Shown: positions 10,401-21,200, numbered from the stretch's first letter. The stretch is 64,000 bases of DNA from Imbricaverruca yamaguchii (GCA_034440575.1 JAOTOL010001433.1:692001-756000), one strand, 5' to 3'. Numbers and translations are program-made. The notes: generated from the sequence alone by a model not told the origin.

Positions 10401-12477
10401 GCGCATCGACTAGCCCTACCACTGCTGGCCTGCTGAGACCAAACATCTACTGGTTCATGGATAATGACCAGTGTGTTCAAATTCACAAATTTGAGTGGAA
10501 GACTATGCCTAGCAGAAACAATACACACATCTTCACATCTTCAGCCAATACATTTTGTTTTTGCTTGCATGTTTACAATCCTACCTCAGTTGCATCCAAG
10601 ATATCGTGATATGTGAAATGCACCTGACATTAGTCTCCTTCAGTTTCAAATCTTGGTAGTGAAGATGTGCAACTGCAGAGAACTGGAAGTGCATCTTCGG
10701 AGATCACGCGACAAAAATCACATCAGGCGAGCCCACTGAACCATACATCTTGAAACCCCACCACGTTTCGCTATGATGTTCCAAGCTCTGATTCATTCTC
10801 CAAGAAGTAGACCCATTGCATAAATATCTGCTTTTGCCAGCTTTATCGCAATTTGTCAAGCACTTGTTATCTCAGATCAAAGAGGGGCTTCGGCATTGCG
10901 TGAGACGAAATGTACGACCCTCACTATACCAGGAGGTGCTGAGTTTACATCAAAAGTAACGTAGTAAAGTTCTCTCCTGACGATGGCTCCTGGCCGAAAC
11001 GTTGAGTAATATAGCATAATCCCTAACGTTACTTCTGATGTAAACTCAGCACCTCCTGGTATCTTGAGGGTCGTACATTTCGTCTCACACAATGTCTAAA
11101 ACCCAGGAGCACTTAAGAGCCATTCTTCGTTGTATTAAACAGGGGCTCTGGCTGCACATCGGCACCTGCCCGGCTTGCCAGGCACATCACACAACCGCAA
11201 TTGATCGCCGGTCGGCGGCTTGGCTCAGCCTGTAGCGAGTCGTGGCGTTGTTATCCGAACGTTCTTCCTCTGAATTGAAAGAGGCGAGAGCAAACGGATC
11301 ACTTTTCGAGGAAACCGCCTGTTTCAGAGGTTATAGTGTTCGAACCTGGGCAGTACGGCGTTGAACCTGAACGCAGCTGAGCCACCATTTCACGGCAGGA
11401 GTTCAGAGTGTACACGCAATCGGTCACTGCGAGGATTACCGATGGCACCGATGTCTAGAGGTCGTATGCTCGGCGGCCGAACCCACGGTCTTCGCTTGAG
11501 TACACCCACATCGCGAGTACACCCACATCGCGAGTCATTTCACCCACATCGCGAGCTAAGTACACCCACATATCAAGTTAAGTATACCCACATTTGGTTA
11601 GTACACACATCGGAGTTAAGTACCCCACACGCGAGTTAAGTACACCCACATCGCGAGTCATTTCACCCACATCGCGAGCTAAGTACACCCACATATCAAG
11701 TTAAGTATACCCACATTATGAGTTAAGTACACCCACATCATGAGTTAAGTACACCCACACTGCGAGTTAAGTACACCCACACTGTGAGTTAAGTGCACCC
11801 ACATCGCGAGCTAAGCACACCCACATCGCGGGTTAAGTATACCCACATTACGAGTTAAGTAGACACACATCGCGAGTTAAGTACACTCACATGGCGAGTT
11901 AAGTACACCCACATCGAGTCAAGTACACCCACACTGCGAGTTAAGTACACCCACACTGTGAGTTAAGTGCACCCACATCGCGAGTTAAGTGCACCCACAT
12001 CGGGAGTTAAGTACGCCCGGGGCGGGATGGCCGAGTGGTTAAGGTGTCAGGCTCAGAGTACCAAAGGTCCCGGGTTCGACACTGGCGCCGCTCAGAACAT
12101 TTCCCAATCCCACGGCCCACTGGCGAAACAGTGTGGGTGGCGCCATTAGCCGTGAATGTGCATAAAGTGCGTCGTGAGCCACCCAATAAACAAATACACG
12201 AACGAGTCAAGTACACCCAAATCCCGAGTCAAGTACACCCACGTCGCGAGTCGACGATCCCACGCTCGCCGCTCACCTGGTACTCGAGGTAGTCGTCGCT
12301 GACCGACGACGGGTAGTCTCGCGGCAGGAACACCTCACACAGGGTGTCGACCAGCGCGCGCCGCCGGGTCGGCTGTCGACGGAGCACGAGCGCGCTGTTG
12401 CCGTCGCCGTCGCCGTCGCCCAGCTCCAGCGTCCCCTCCAGCGAGTCGCCCAGGTACTGGTGGATGGCCACCGCCAT
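719..12477 (-). CDS. RUSF1: RUS family member 1 (RUSF1/C16orf58 orthologue), five-exon gene
   Basis: The exons, in transcript order, are 12477-12277, 9003-8872, 3649-3491, 2327-2208 and 1417-719. All junctions are phase 0 with GT-AG borders and give 436 codons plus a stop, close to the vertebrate protein (about 470). I recognise the family from ordered conserved blocks: EVFLPRDYPSSVSDDYLEYQ (exon 1), WDTLQAF and TRAVLQGMGVG (exon 2), CKQWRLFADVLNDAA (exon 3), VAGGATRAAIVQHQARHNNM (exon 4) and LHVFTNYRAVRAV (exon 5). RUS/DUF647 proteins are predicted membrane or organelle proteins. Plant members act in UV-B and auxin-related responses; the animal role is not established. The gene is head-to-head with PRELID3B. 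Its oddity is intron 2, which carries about 4.9 kb of tandem repeats that copy the exon 3 acceptor. Identification is firm, biochemical function unknown. Confidence 0.93.
1418..2207 (-). other. RUSF1 intron 4
   Basis: This intron runs from a GTCAGC donor below 2208 to a CCGCAG acceptor above 1417. I see no recognised element in it. The stretch at 1821-2070 has open frames on both strands, but neither resembles a known family. Confidence 0.6.
2208..2327 (-). CDS. RUSF1: RUSF1 exon 4
   Basis: Forty codons from GAMVVSGLAKSLVG to HNNMADLSVK, the most conserved part of the RUS domain (VAGGATRAA, QARHNNMADLS). The acceptor is GGCCGCCAG before GGAGCC. The donor is AAG followed by GTCAGC. Both borders are phase 0. 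Confidence 0.93.
2763..3191. mobile_element. hAT-type MITE in RUSF1 intron 3
   Basis: This 429-bp non-coding element is flanked by an 8-bp target-site duplication, GTGACCTT, at 2755-2762 and 3192-3199. The ends are inverted: the left begins CAGGCGCGC and the right, read in reverse complement, begins CATAGGCGCGC. An 8-bp duplication and CA-starting ends are typical of the hAT superfamily. The interior has poly-G runs and no transposase. Confidence 0.75.
3491..3649 (-). CDS. RUSF1: RUSF1 exon 3, boundary of the splice-site minisatellite
   Basis: Fifty-three codons from DGTSMVGQIVFAWRSSAALD to SLGRRYFT. The acceptor is CTGACCGGCAG before GACGGC, and the donor is ACC followed by GTGGGT. The first 33 bases of the exon (residues DGTSMVGQIVF), together with the last bases of the intron, are the sequence that is tandemly repeated through 8512. 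The exon itself is the last, diverging copy, since after GTGTTC it continues GCGTGG instead of returning to CCCCTGAC. Confidence 0.93.
3619..8512. repeat. 46-bp minisatellite derived from the RUSF1 exon 3 splice acceptor
   Basis: About 4.9 kb of head-to-tail units, basic period 46 bp (for example unit starts at 4021 and 4067), roughly 100 copies. Read on the minus strand each unit contains CCCCTGACCGGCAG, the intron end, then the exon 3 start encoding DGTSMVGQIVF. Recurrent variants are GCCGTCC/GTCGTCC and CTGCCGG/CTGCTGG. Short units carry CTGATGA in place of the middle (near 3678, 3878, 4312, 6367, 6483, 7155, 7800, 8005). From about 5700, and most strongly at 6780-7690 and 8130-8345, units have many small deletions. 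Absence of plus-strand stops creates long open frames with a three-phase repeat peptide. They have no start or splice context and are not genes. Confidence 0.97.
8513..8871 (-). other. RUSF1 intron 2, unique part
   Basis: This is non-repetitive intron between the exon 2 donor (AAG then GTGGGG, at 8871 downward) and the start of the array. No element is recognised. Confidence 0.6.
8872..9003 (-). CDS. RUSF1: RUSF1 exon 2
   Basis: Forty-four codons from IWDTLQAFCSCITG to AATITWLLK. The acceptor is GTGCCGCAG before ATCTGG, and the donor is CTGAAG followed by GTGGGG. It is strongly conserved with the family (W-D-x-x-Q-A-F, then a Gly-rich helix GMGVGDAEAT). Confidence 0.93.
9052..9381 (+). repeat. 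tRNA-Val-like SINE, split by a later insertion
   Basis: The head (9052-9118) carries a Pol III A-box-like stretch and a B-box-like GGTTCGGGTCTC, followed by the family body with CACCAATCGG. The copy is interrupted at 9159-9314, and its tail (ATTGGCGACGCTATATGACT...GTGTCGTAAAACC) resumes at 9315. It lies in RUSF1 intron 1. Confidence 0.85.
9159..9314 (-). mobile_element. Second tRNA-derived SINE nested inside the first
   Basis: This 156-bp insertion is bounded by a perfect 13-bp target-site duplication, CGTAAGGGATTGG (9146-9158 and 9315-9327). On the minus strand it starts with a tRNA-like head: A box TAGCTCAGTGGTTAA, B box GGTTTGATTCC. It ends with a GACGCT...GCGTCGTAAA tail related to that of its host SINE. 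Confidence 0.85.
9383..9860. repeat. Degenerate CT/CA-rich minisatellite
   Basis: Imperfect repetition of an about 20-bp motif such as CTCCAGTCACCTCC and CAATACACCATC. It is best ordered at 9640-9720. No coding features. Confidence 0.7.
9904..10070 (-). repeat. tRNA-Val-like SINE
   Basis: Minus-strand copy of the family at 25255-25414. The tRNA-like head is at the high-coordinate end and the tail GTCGTAAGA...AACCAACCAAC at the low end. It is flanked by the near-perfect duplication CAGCAATCTGTT / CAGCCATCTGTT (9892-9903 and 10071-10082). Confidence 0.85.
10071..10893. other. RUSF1 intron 1 segment, mostly unassigned
   Basis: AT-balanced unique sequence. It includes one reverse-oriented LINE/SINE hairpin-tail fragment at about 10376-10420 (reads as GTCGATGCGCCCCTAAGCCC then AAATAACCAACC on the minus strand). 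Nothing else is recognised. Confidence 0.5.
10894..11094. repeat. Foldback element with hammerhead-like core
   Basis: Two arms of about 69 bp (10894-10962 and 11026-11094) are nearly perfect reverse complements. Between them lies CTGACGA (10977-10983), a GGC/GCC mini-stem, and GAAAC (10996-11000), with ACGTT (10999-11003) complementary to AACGT (11025-11029). This has the order of a hammerhead ribozyme core. Similar CTGAnGA...GAAAC blocks are known near Penelope-like elements. A reading frame through it is only the palindrome. Confidence 0.6.
11508..12252. repeat. 22-bp minisatellite in RUSF1 intron 1
   Basis: Tandem units of about 22 bp with core GAGTTAAGTACACCCACATC, more than 20 copies at 11508-12018. 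A few more occur at 12200-12252 after an inserted SINE. It ends 24 bp short of the exon 1 donor at 12276. Confidence 0.95.
12019..12199 (+). repeat. tRNA-Ser-type SINE inserted in the minisatellite
   Basis: The head GGATGGCCGAGTGGTTAAGG resembles a class II (Ser/Leu) tRNA A box. GGTTCGACACTGG is the B box. The body is the same as at 40453-40634 and the tail is AATAAACAAATA. It splits the 22-bp array, so it arrived after the array formed. Confidence 0.88.
12277..12477 (-). CDS. RUSF1: RUSF1 exon 1 (start of coding)
   Basis: Sixty-seven codons starting MAVAIHQYLGDSLEG and ending VSDDYLEYQ. The ATG sits in a strong context, GGCACCATGG. It has an acidic GDGDGDG stretch before the conserved block LCEVFLPRDYPSSVS. 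The donor is CAG followed by GTGAGC (12276 downward). An upstream non-coding exon is possible. Confidence 0.85.
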
Positions 12478-12576
12478 GGTGCCAACCGTTTGGCAGGTGA
12501 CCCACTGTCCTGGGCCAGGAAATGATGTTCACCAGTGTGGGTCTCAAGCATGTTGATTATGAACCAGTGCACTACA

Positions 12577-12740
12577 TGTTCGTTCCGTTACTGGTTTACG
12601 ACACATCGACCGTTGAGTCATGTAGCTTCGCCAATCTCTCACGCCGATTGGTCGCGGGCGAAGAGTAGCGACAGGTGAGACTCGAACCCAAAACCTTTTG
12701 ATTGTGAGACAGGAAACTTACCCCTAGGCTACTCGTCCCA
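12577..12740 (-). repeat. tRNA-Val-like SINE
   Basis: Minus-strand copy with the family body and tail. The flanking duplication AGTGCACTACA occurs at 12566-12576 and 12741-12751. Confidence 0.88.
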
Positions 12741-12751
12741 AGTGCACTACA

Positions 12752-15186
12752 CAAAAAGTGGTGCTGGGAAAGGGATGTTAGGAGACAGACTATGAGGCTC
12801 TATGTTAAAGATAAATAATTGTGAATCACTCTCTATTGGTGGATACTTGTGTGGATCAGTTGCAACTATCATCTCCTGGCAATGGATAGACAAAAATCAG
12901 GATTACTAGTGTACATAGCATAATAGTTAGGATTTGCACACACCAGATAAAGACTCTTGCTTCACCCACACCCACTCCAAGAAGTAAGGAATCTTGTCTT
13001 GAATCTGGAAAGGAATCTGGGAAGTAAGGAATCTTCAAGTCTTGTCAGCATGCCATATCTCACACTGCATAGCATGGCACAATTTCACCTGGCATAGTGT
13101 GCTGTTAGCTGGCAATACATTTACTCATGGAAAATCCATTCCACTGAAATGCAAGGCAGAAGCAGAGGAAGAATAATATTTATATTTTGGCTGAGTTTTA
13201 ATGCTATGCTAATACCTTTAAGGTAGCAAAGGTGTGTTACTCTTGTTTACCTACCTAATAAATGTAGTGCAATGTAATGCATCTGTATTTTGGAGCTGCA
13301 ACTCAACATAAAGGTGTCACCTGATGATAAACATGTGACCTGTATAATGTGATCAACTGGTCAATATTTTCTGCAATGTGCAAACTGAGAATCTGATGAA
13401 TGAAGCAGATAACATTGCAGTGTAAGGTGTTTGTGAGGTAAGTTTTCATACATTTGTTCTATAAACATATGTAAAATAATATATATAAAAATATGCTACA
13501 AAAGCAATGAAAGGGGATGGTCTAGGTTAGATTAGGTAAGTTCAGATATTCTCAGAAGTGAAAAATTGATCCATTTTTACACATAAAAAACAACCTGATT
13601 TTATTTCAGGTAAAGAATTTACTATGTTAACTGATGTATTGGACTTCATTTTTCAACATTACCAAAAGTTTGACTTTTCTTATATTTTCAACAAATAACA
13701 TAAAGAATCTATACTAGGCAAGGTTAGCTTAGGTTAGGTTATACTTGACAAGATTTTGTGTTTAAACTTGAACAAAGTTTGCATTCTTCATCTTATGTTG
13801 CCCCACTGAAAGCCCCTTTTTGTATTACTTTGCTCTCCAACTAAAAAAACAGCATAAATGAGTGGTCACATGTTCATAATTAGATTTATAAATATGACAA
13901 TGAAACCTCTATTTGCACAAAGTCTAATGAACAACTTAAATTAAGAATATCCCATCTATATTTTACTATCCCAGACATATCCTTTACACATGCCACACAT
14001 CCAACCCTGGTCCAAAAAGGCTGCTGCATTATTTTGTCTGAGTTTCAAAGAGTTACCCTGTGTATCACTTTCTGAGTCAATGACAAATAAGTCATCCTAC
14101 TTAAGTAATGCTCTGCCAGTTACTATCCTATAGTCCACCATGATCATCTTCCATTGCTGTCTTCTGTATGCCACACATAGCAGCTTTATCATTTTTAATC
14201 TGCTTCCATATGACAAGCTTTGAATGTCTGAATCAGACTTATGTCTTCTGCTTCAAACTAGTCACATTAGCTAGACCCAACTGTATAACTGCCAAAAAAT
14301 CCCACCACCACAGCAAACAATCGCTCTGGATGTCACTATTTTGGATGTTCTGAAGAATCATTGGCCCTCCAACCTAACCCCTTTCTCACTGTCTCACCAA
14401 AGGCCTTTCTCACTGTCCACTAAACTGAGTGATGTACCTAGTCTACTCCATAATATACTCATGCCTTGCATGATGCTGGTTTCCAGAATCCTACTTTTCT
14501 CCCATAAATCTTAGCTGGATCTAACAACTACCACTAAATTCAAATATAAATATATGGGTCAGTTTCTGACCATGTTAAAAAAGAGTAGACCAATTTGAGC
14601 CAACCTTGTTAAAGGCTTATGCTAAGGGACTTGCCTCTAACTTACAACACAATAAACTTGAGGAAGTCGCAAAACGCTTCGTAAATGTATCTTCTACGCC
14701 ACATTTGTATTGCTCCAAGCTGCTCCAAGTTGCCACAATCGGATAAGTTAGTGTAAACTGGAGCCACTTCAATCTGCTCCGAAAACGCACCGGAATACAG
14801 AACAGCTACTCCAAATTGTTCGGAACAGTCTGGAATATGGTCAGGATCAGACCTTATACATCAGCAGAGGCCAATTTCACTTTCTCACAATTACGTGATG
14901 TAACTGTACATACCAAAATCCCAATAGATTCTACTAGAATTATCGCATATTCCTGGTTGCGTCATCATGGATAAGGTATACCATACTCGTTATCTCCGAT
15001 CTATGGCGTCATCAGGGCTGGAACTAGAAAATCTACTAGATTCCGCTGTACTATTATGCAACCTTATCGCTAACCACGCCTACCTTCACTTCCCGTGCGT
15101 CGTCGGAGGTCGTGGGTCTCACTGTGTGCTTGTATAGTTGTGTGCGCGTTTGTACGGAAGATCAGAGTGTGAAAGAAACCGTCATA
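12752..15186. other. AT-rich intergenic region between divergent RUSF1 and PRELID3B
   Basis: No gene is seen. The region contains scattered TTAGG-type motifs (around 13527 and 13723-13742) and must hold the promoters of both divergent genes. The last hundred bases (15080-15186) are the probable 5' UTR of PRELID3B. No TATA box or other element could be assigned with confidence. Confidence 0.6.
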
Positions 15187-15218
15187 ATGAAAATATGGAC
15201 TTCTGAACATGTATTTAA
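15187..15218 (+). CDS. PRELID3B: PRELID3B exon 1
   Basis: A 32-base coding piece, MKIWTSEHVF plus two bases of the next codon, followed by a perfect GTAAGT donor. The AA left at the junction joins C of exon 2 to give Asn, restoring the family motif VFNHSWETV. It is too short for ordinary gene finders. Confidence 0.93.
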
Positions 15219-18200
15219 GTAAGTTTCTGATGGCTTACCTCTATCTTGTGCCTTCGTGGCGTGGTTTTCATTTTAGGGAAGCTGCGTCGAAAACGTAGGT
15301 AGTGAGCTTTCCACCTTTATGAAATAAATTCGATATCTGAGAATTGTTATTTCAAACATTGTGATGTGTATGAATTAAGTAAAGTGTTGTCATTAAATTT
15401 GGAGATCAAGGTAAAATTTAATTCTTTGTAGATCGTTTCAATGCGATTTTCCTTGATGTGAGTACGATGCGACCATTGATTTTCTCCGCAAATGATTACT
15501 TTTAAGTCAACGACGATCGGTATAATTGATGAGGGCATAAGCAAGATACTAAAGAAATGGAATGGATAATTTTTCCTTTAAGTTTTCCAACTTATAAAGA
15601 CCTAAACTAACAGCCTAACCAAATCTACCTCATTGGTTTTGTTTACGAAGGCAGATGCATGCAAATTTTTTTATTTTTACCACCTTAAAGCACAATAATT
15701 CCAGAATCCTTCCAATTTTTTCACAACAATTTTTACAGTGATAATTTTGTTTTTGTTTTGTTTTTGTTTTGTTATCATTTTCATTTACTTCAAAAGCAGC
15801 TTAGGTTGGGTTAGGTTATGTCAGGCTTTGTTAGGTTCTTTTTTAATTTTAATAACTCAAAATAAATTGTTTAACATTTTTCTCCTGATATTTTTGGATG
15901 TTTTGTTTCTAAGGTGTTAGGTCAGATTAAGTTGCAGTTCTATTATATTTTTCATTTCTTTTTATGCTGTGTACTAACTCAAAGCATTTTGGCATTATTT
16001 TCCTCACAACCTGAAAAGTAAGCATTTGCACAGAAATAAGTGGTCCCATCATCTTTGTTACCTTCATATACATTGTATTCCAAAGAAAAATTGTGTAAAA
16101 ATACACATTTGAAGACAAATCTACTGACCATGCTAGGTTAGTTTAGTTTGATGCATAAATTTGTGCTGTAAGCTGTTGTAGGAATTCTTGGAATTTGCCT
16201 TACCAGTATCATTTTTGAATGCAACTGAGATGCTTGGACCACCCATTTTCTGTACAAATACTTTCTTTGCAGTTTGTGGACAATATAATCCCAAAAAGGG
16301 TATTACAGTTTAGGGTACCTATGAGACAAGTTTTGCACATATTTGATCTCCATCAAGCATACTAATTGGTTGGTTTGGTTTAGGTTAGGTTAGGCTTTTG
16401 TTTAAGTTCAAATTGTTTCCCCCCCCCCCCCCCAAGGGTTACATTAAGAAAATGCACCTTTTTCACTTTGAAAAAAAAAATGTTGGCCTTGGCTTGGATA
16501 TGCTGTTGGTTTTAAAAATTTGTGATTTTTTTCAAGATAAGATTATGTCAACATTTTCGTCTTAAAATAATGCTTCCATGGAAAATATTCTCCCATGGAA
16601 GTTTAGCCTATGTTAGGTTATGTTGCTATTTTTCTTTTTTGGGAACATATTTGATCTTATATTACCCAATTCCAAGCCCCTTTTCTGGGTGTTATTGCTC
16701 CTCATAACTGAAAAGTGTGCACTTTAGTATGTTGGGTAACATAGCAAAGAAAGTAATGTTTAAAAATATAATAAAATGCAACATGATGCAACCTAACCTA
16801 ACCAAGCATAACCTCCCTTTGGTAGAAATCAAATATGAGGTTGACAAAGCTTTCAAACATTTCAGGTTCTTAACATCTTTTCACATGAAAAACTATGTAA
16901 CAGAATAACATAGCATAACATAACAGAACTTGCTTTTGAAAAAAGAGTTCTATTTCAATATTCCTACACTTTAAAAAATTATAACTTAGCCTAACCAACC
17001 ATAATCCATTTGTTCATTTTAAGAAGCAAAACAAATATATAATAAATAAGTGTAAAGCTTGTCTTGTGAAAACTTTGAAGCATGGTATGCAATTTTTTGC
17101 TTGTAACAACATGTTTTACTTGTAACAGTCTGAAGAGGCCATATGGGCCAAGTAGCAGATCGTCTCTGGTTGGTGGCATGTACTCTGGCCCAGCGCCTGC
17201 CAGCCAGGGTCAATTGGTGGGCGGCGCTATAGTGCGGTAGGAGTGCCTCTCCCGGCCGTGCGGAGGTGTCGCCTGTCCTGTATAGCTCTTCAGCTTCCCC
17301 GGTAGGTCCCCTGTGTGGTGGGGTATGACAAGGAGCTGAACACAGGCTCCACAACAGGTTTCACACCATATGCAAGCAAATAGCATCCAGAGGCAAATTT
17401 CGCTAATATCACAAGCTTCACGCCGAATTCGGTGTGAATACACAGCTTGTGATTTTAGCGAAATTGGACAGGCTCAGACGATAATAATAAAACACTTTGT
17501 ACACACAGACGTGAGCTGGTCGGAATAGAGGAAAGGTAATAGTGCCAGTGCTATTCTAGCCATTACGGCCACCCGCCCATCTGACATGTACTGGGTATAA
17601 TATGACCACCATGGTCGATGCACCCTAAAGCCCAAATAAGTAGCTAACCAGCTGCCATTGCGGTCCCCAACACACCTACTCACGGACTCCTGTGCCACGC
17701 CCCGGCTGCCGCCATCTGACCCGCTGACCGCCAGCTGACCCGCTGACGCTGACCCACTGATGCTCAGTGTAAAATGTGACCATGTGGCCTGGAAATTCAC
17801 AGTTAATGGAATTGTGTATTTCATCCTTGTCTTAGGTTTTTACCATTTTGCTACATGTGTGGGCAGTCATTATACATACGATTGCTAAAAAATGTAAAAT
17901 GCATGTGACTGAAGTGAAAGGCATTCTGCCTTTTTAATCCTTCAGTGGTGATCCTTTATTTTCTTCCAATCTTTCACTATTCCCAAGCAACTTCTTTCTT
18001 CATCCACACAGTTAATGGTGAAGTAATTTTAGGACAGTGCTGACGCTGACCCGCTGACCTGCTCCGTCCCGCAGCCACTCGTGGGAGACGGTGACGCAGG
18101 CCGCCTGGCGCAAGTACCCCAACCCGATGAACCCGGCCGTGGTGGGCATCGACGTGCTGGAGCGGCGCGTGCAGGCCGGCCGGCTGCTGACCGACCGCCT

Positions 18201-21200
18201 CATCAGCTCCAAGTGGGGTATCCCCGGCTGGGCGGCGCGCCTCATCGGCTCGCCCAACGTCTGCTACGGCTTCGAGCGCTCCACGGTCGACCCGGCCGCC
18301 CGCTGGATGGAGCTCAACACGAGAAACGTGGGTGCCGCCGCTTGCGACCTTGTGCCGCCGCTCGCTCACGAGGACGCGCTAGATTGCTAGATCCATTCAA
18401 CACCCTTAAGCGTAATGTTCTAGAGCAGTAACGAGGGAACGTGTCGGCCTCAACTCCAATGGTTGCGGAAATCAAGCCAGGCACATCGTTTATCGTTTCG
18501 AATATTAAAACCTGCTGGTGACTGTGGCATCGGGGGTCCATTAACGTTCGCGGAATGGTGCCATGCCCTGCCGAATCGTGAGTGGTGGGCGGTCGGTGGC
18601 GTTCCGGCCGTCTATGGTGAATGAAGGTCAGAAAATAGTTCCAGAAGACAATACGCAAGGTGACAATATGCGCAATATATCTCTGTATGTGGCAATGGGA
18701 TTGACCGTGGCCGGGATAGTTCAGTTGGTGGAGCGTCGGACTTTTGGTCGCAAGATCGTGGGTTCGAATCTTACAACCGACGGGATTTGCCGAGTCCACC
18801 CGCGACCAATCGGCGTGAGAGGTTGGCGACGCTTTATGACCCAGCGATTGAATGCGTCGTAAAAGACCCAATGTACGTATGTATGTATTCGATGAAATTG
18901 ACATCTGACGGTAAGCTAACTTTCATAAATGCCATTCGCATCATACTTTATGGAGACAAGGTCGCATAAATTGTAGCTACTACTATTAACTACTATTATA
19001 TACTAAACTACTACCATTATTCGCTCACATACTAGTGAGCATCCGGGTGCGTTTGTTGCGAACGCATATTTGAGTTCTTGAATGACATCGGGAGCCTACC
19101 TGTTTTCTGTGTTTGCTGGCGATCCCCGATGTCCGCACGAGCATCGCGTCTGACGCCCGGCGGGATGCCGACCAACACCGGCCACGTCGTGCCCTCCTGA
19201 TCACCACTGCACCGGACCAGTATCTTGGTGGTTATTGGCTTTACGACACGTCGACCGTCGAGTCATGTAGCGTCGCCAATCACTCACGTCGATTGGTCGC
19301 GGGCGAATAGTAGCGGCAGGTGAGACTCAAACCCACAATTTTTCGATCGTGAAACGGGCAACTCACCCCTAGCCTACTTACTCGTCCTCCCGGGTCAACA
19401 TCTGCTGCATGACCGATGTAGTCGATGCGCCCCTAAACTCCAATAACCCGGGTCAGCATCTGACGACGTTCCGTGGCCGCAGATCACGTTCGGCACGAGC
19501 ATCTCGGTGGACGAGCGACTGGTGTACTCCCCCCACCCGGAGGACTCGTCCCGGACGCTGCTGCGCCAGGAGGCCGTGGTGACTGTCCGCGGCGTGCCGC
19601 TCACCAGCTACATGGAGAGCATCCTCACCGGCGTCATCTCGTCCAACGCCGGCAAGGTGGGTGGCCGCCGCCGCCGCCGGTGGAGCCTGTCGGGGCCGGG
19701 TCTTCCCCGTGACGACTCTGCCGCGTCCGGAGCGGACTTGTGCTCGACTCGAGTTGGGTCGAGAATCGACTCGTGAATCGATCGTTTTCGGATGGGTCGC
19801 GAGTTGAATCGATTCTTTTCCCCAAAATATATCTTGAGTCGTGAGTTGAATCACATCTTTTTTTGAAAAATGAGTCGAATCATGAGTCAATCATTCAAAT
19901 ATGTGTGGGCAGTGTACACTGAATCATATGGCTCATGAGTCTGATACCACTGAGTCGGATCTGAATCGATTAAAATATATGTCAGTCTGTTTGAGTCGCG
20001 AGTCGAATCAGATCTCAAGATCTATGAGTCACATGTGAGTCGACTAAAAAAATTTTAGTCGAGCACAAGTCTGGTCGGGAGATGGGCTTGTGTTGAGGTG
20101 TTGAGTCTTAAAGGCTAAGGGGAGGTAGAAAAAAACGAAGTTACCCATGTACGCAGACAATGAAATTGATGTATATGCTAATGAGCCTCAGGTGTTTCGC
20201 ATTAAACGTGCATTTGGTGTTCATAGCACACCAGTTCCTGTTTTTTTTTTTTTTGTAGCATTCCTGTATATCATGCATATAGTTATATGATAAGAGATAC
20301 ATGTACATTCGAAGTAAATAATGTCCCAGCTAACAGTGAAGCCACACTCTTATGTAAAAAATGCGTGTCTTTTCCAATTGTCCCACGTGTTTCCACTAGA
20401 GTTGGAAAATGTAGAGACAAAGCTCGGGGTCAGCAATCCCGTTCAAGACCGTCGAGTTTTTTTAGCTCGTCTCTGTAGCTTTTGCCGGGTCTTATGCAAG
20501 CTTATAGCAAAAGATCACAACAAAACAAAATATTAACGTATTGTGACGTAATCTAATTATCATCGTAGTGTCGAACGTGGCCTACTATTCCACGTGGCAT
20601 TTCATGGTTTGCGGTAAATATTGATATCAGAATCAAATTTTGAACTTCTATTATGGTCGAGGGTTATCCCCTCTTGGCTACTTCTCTCCGTTTTTTCTCT
20701 CCTTTTTACTTTACACAGAATTCTCACAAATACAGATGTTCACAGCCCAAGTCACCTTGACCTACGTCCAAACAACGCCAAACGACCACTTATCCCATAG
20801 GACCGCGGTATTTCTGTAGTCAAGGCAACCACGTGGGCCAACAAACACAACTCATCCCTTTGATGATGAGCGCACCCGCGGCTCCCCGCCATTTTTAGCA
20901 GCGGCGGATGTGTGGTATATTCAGAGCACTTGTGTCCGATATTTAAGAACTATTGGCCAAATTCGGTTCATACCTACCTACATTGTACATAAACCAAGAC
21001 TATTACAAATAGCGACCCTCCCAAATTATCGCGGCCTGTGTCAAGGTGCATGCTTACTTATCTATATTGCACAATCATCGAAACTTAAAACTGGTGGTGT
21101 GCCCAATTTTTGCTGCTTTGGGGAAGCGTGGGCGCGTCCCACCTGCCTGCGTCAACATAGGACAGACGCCCAAACTTAAAATTTATCGGTAAGCCATCAC

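Noticed and set aside
10877..11092. 71-codon minus-strand frame as a protein
   Set aside because: It is produced by the near-perfect inverted repeat.
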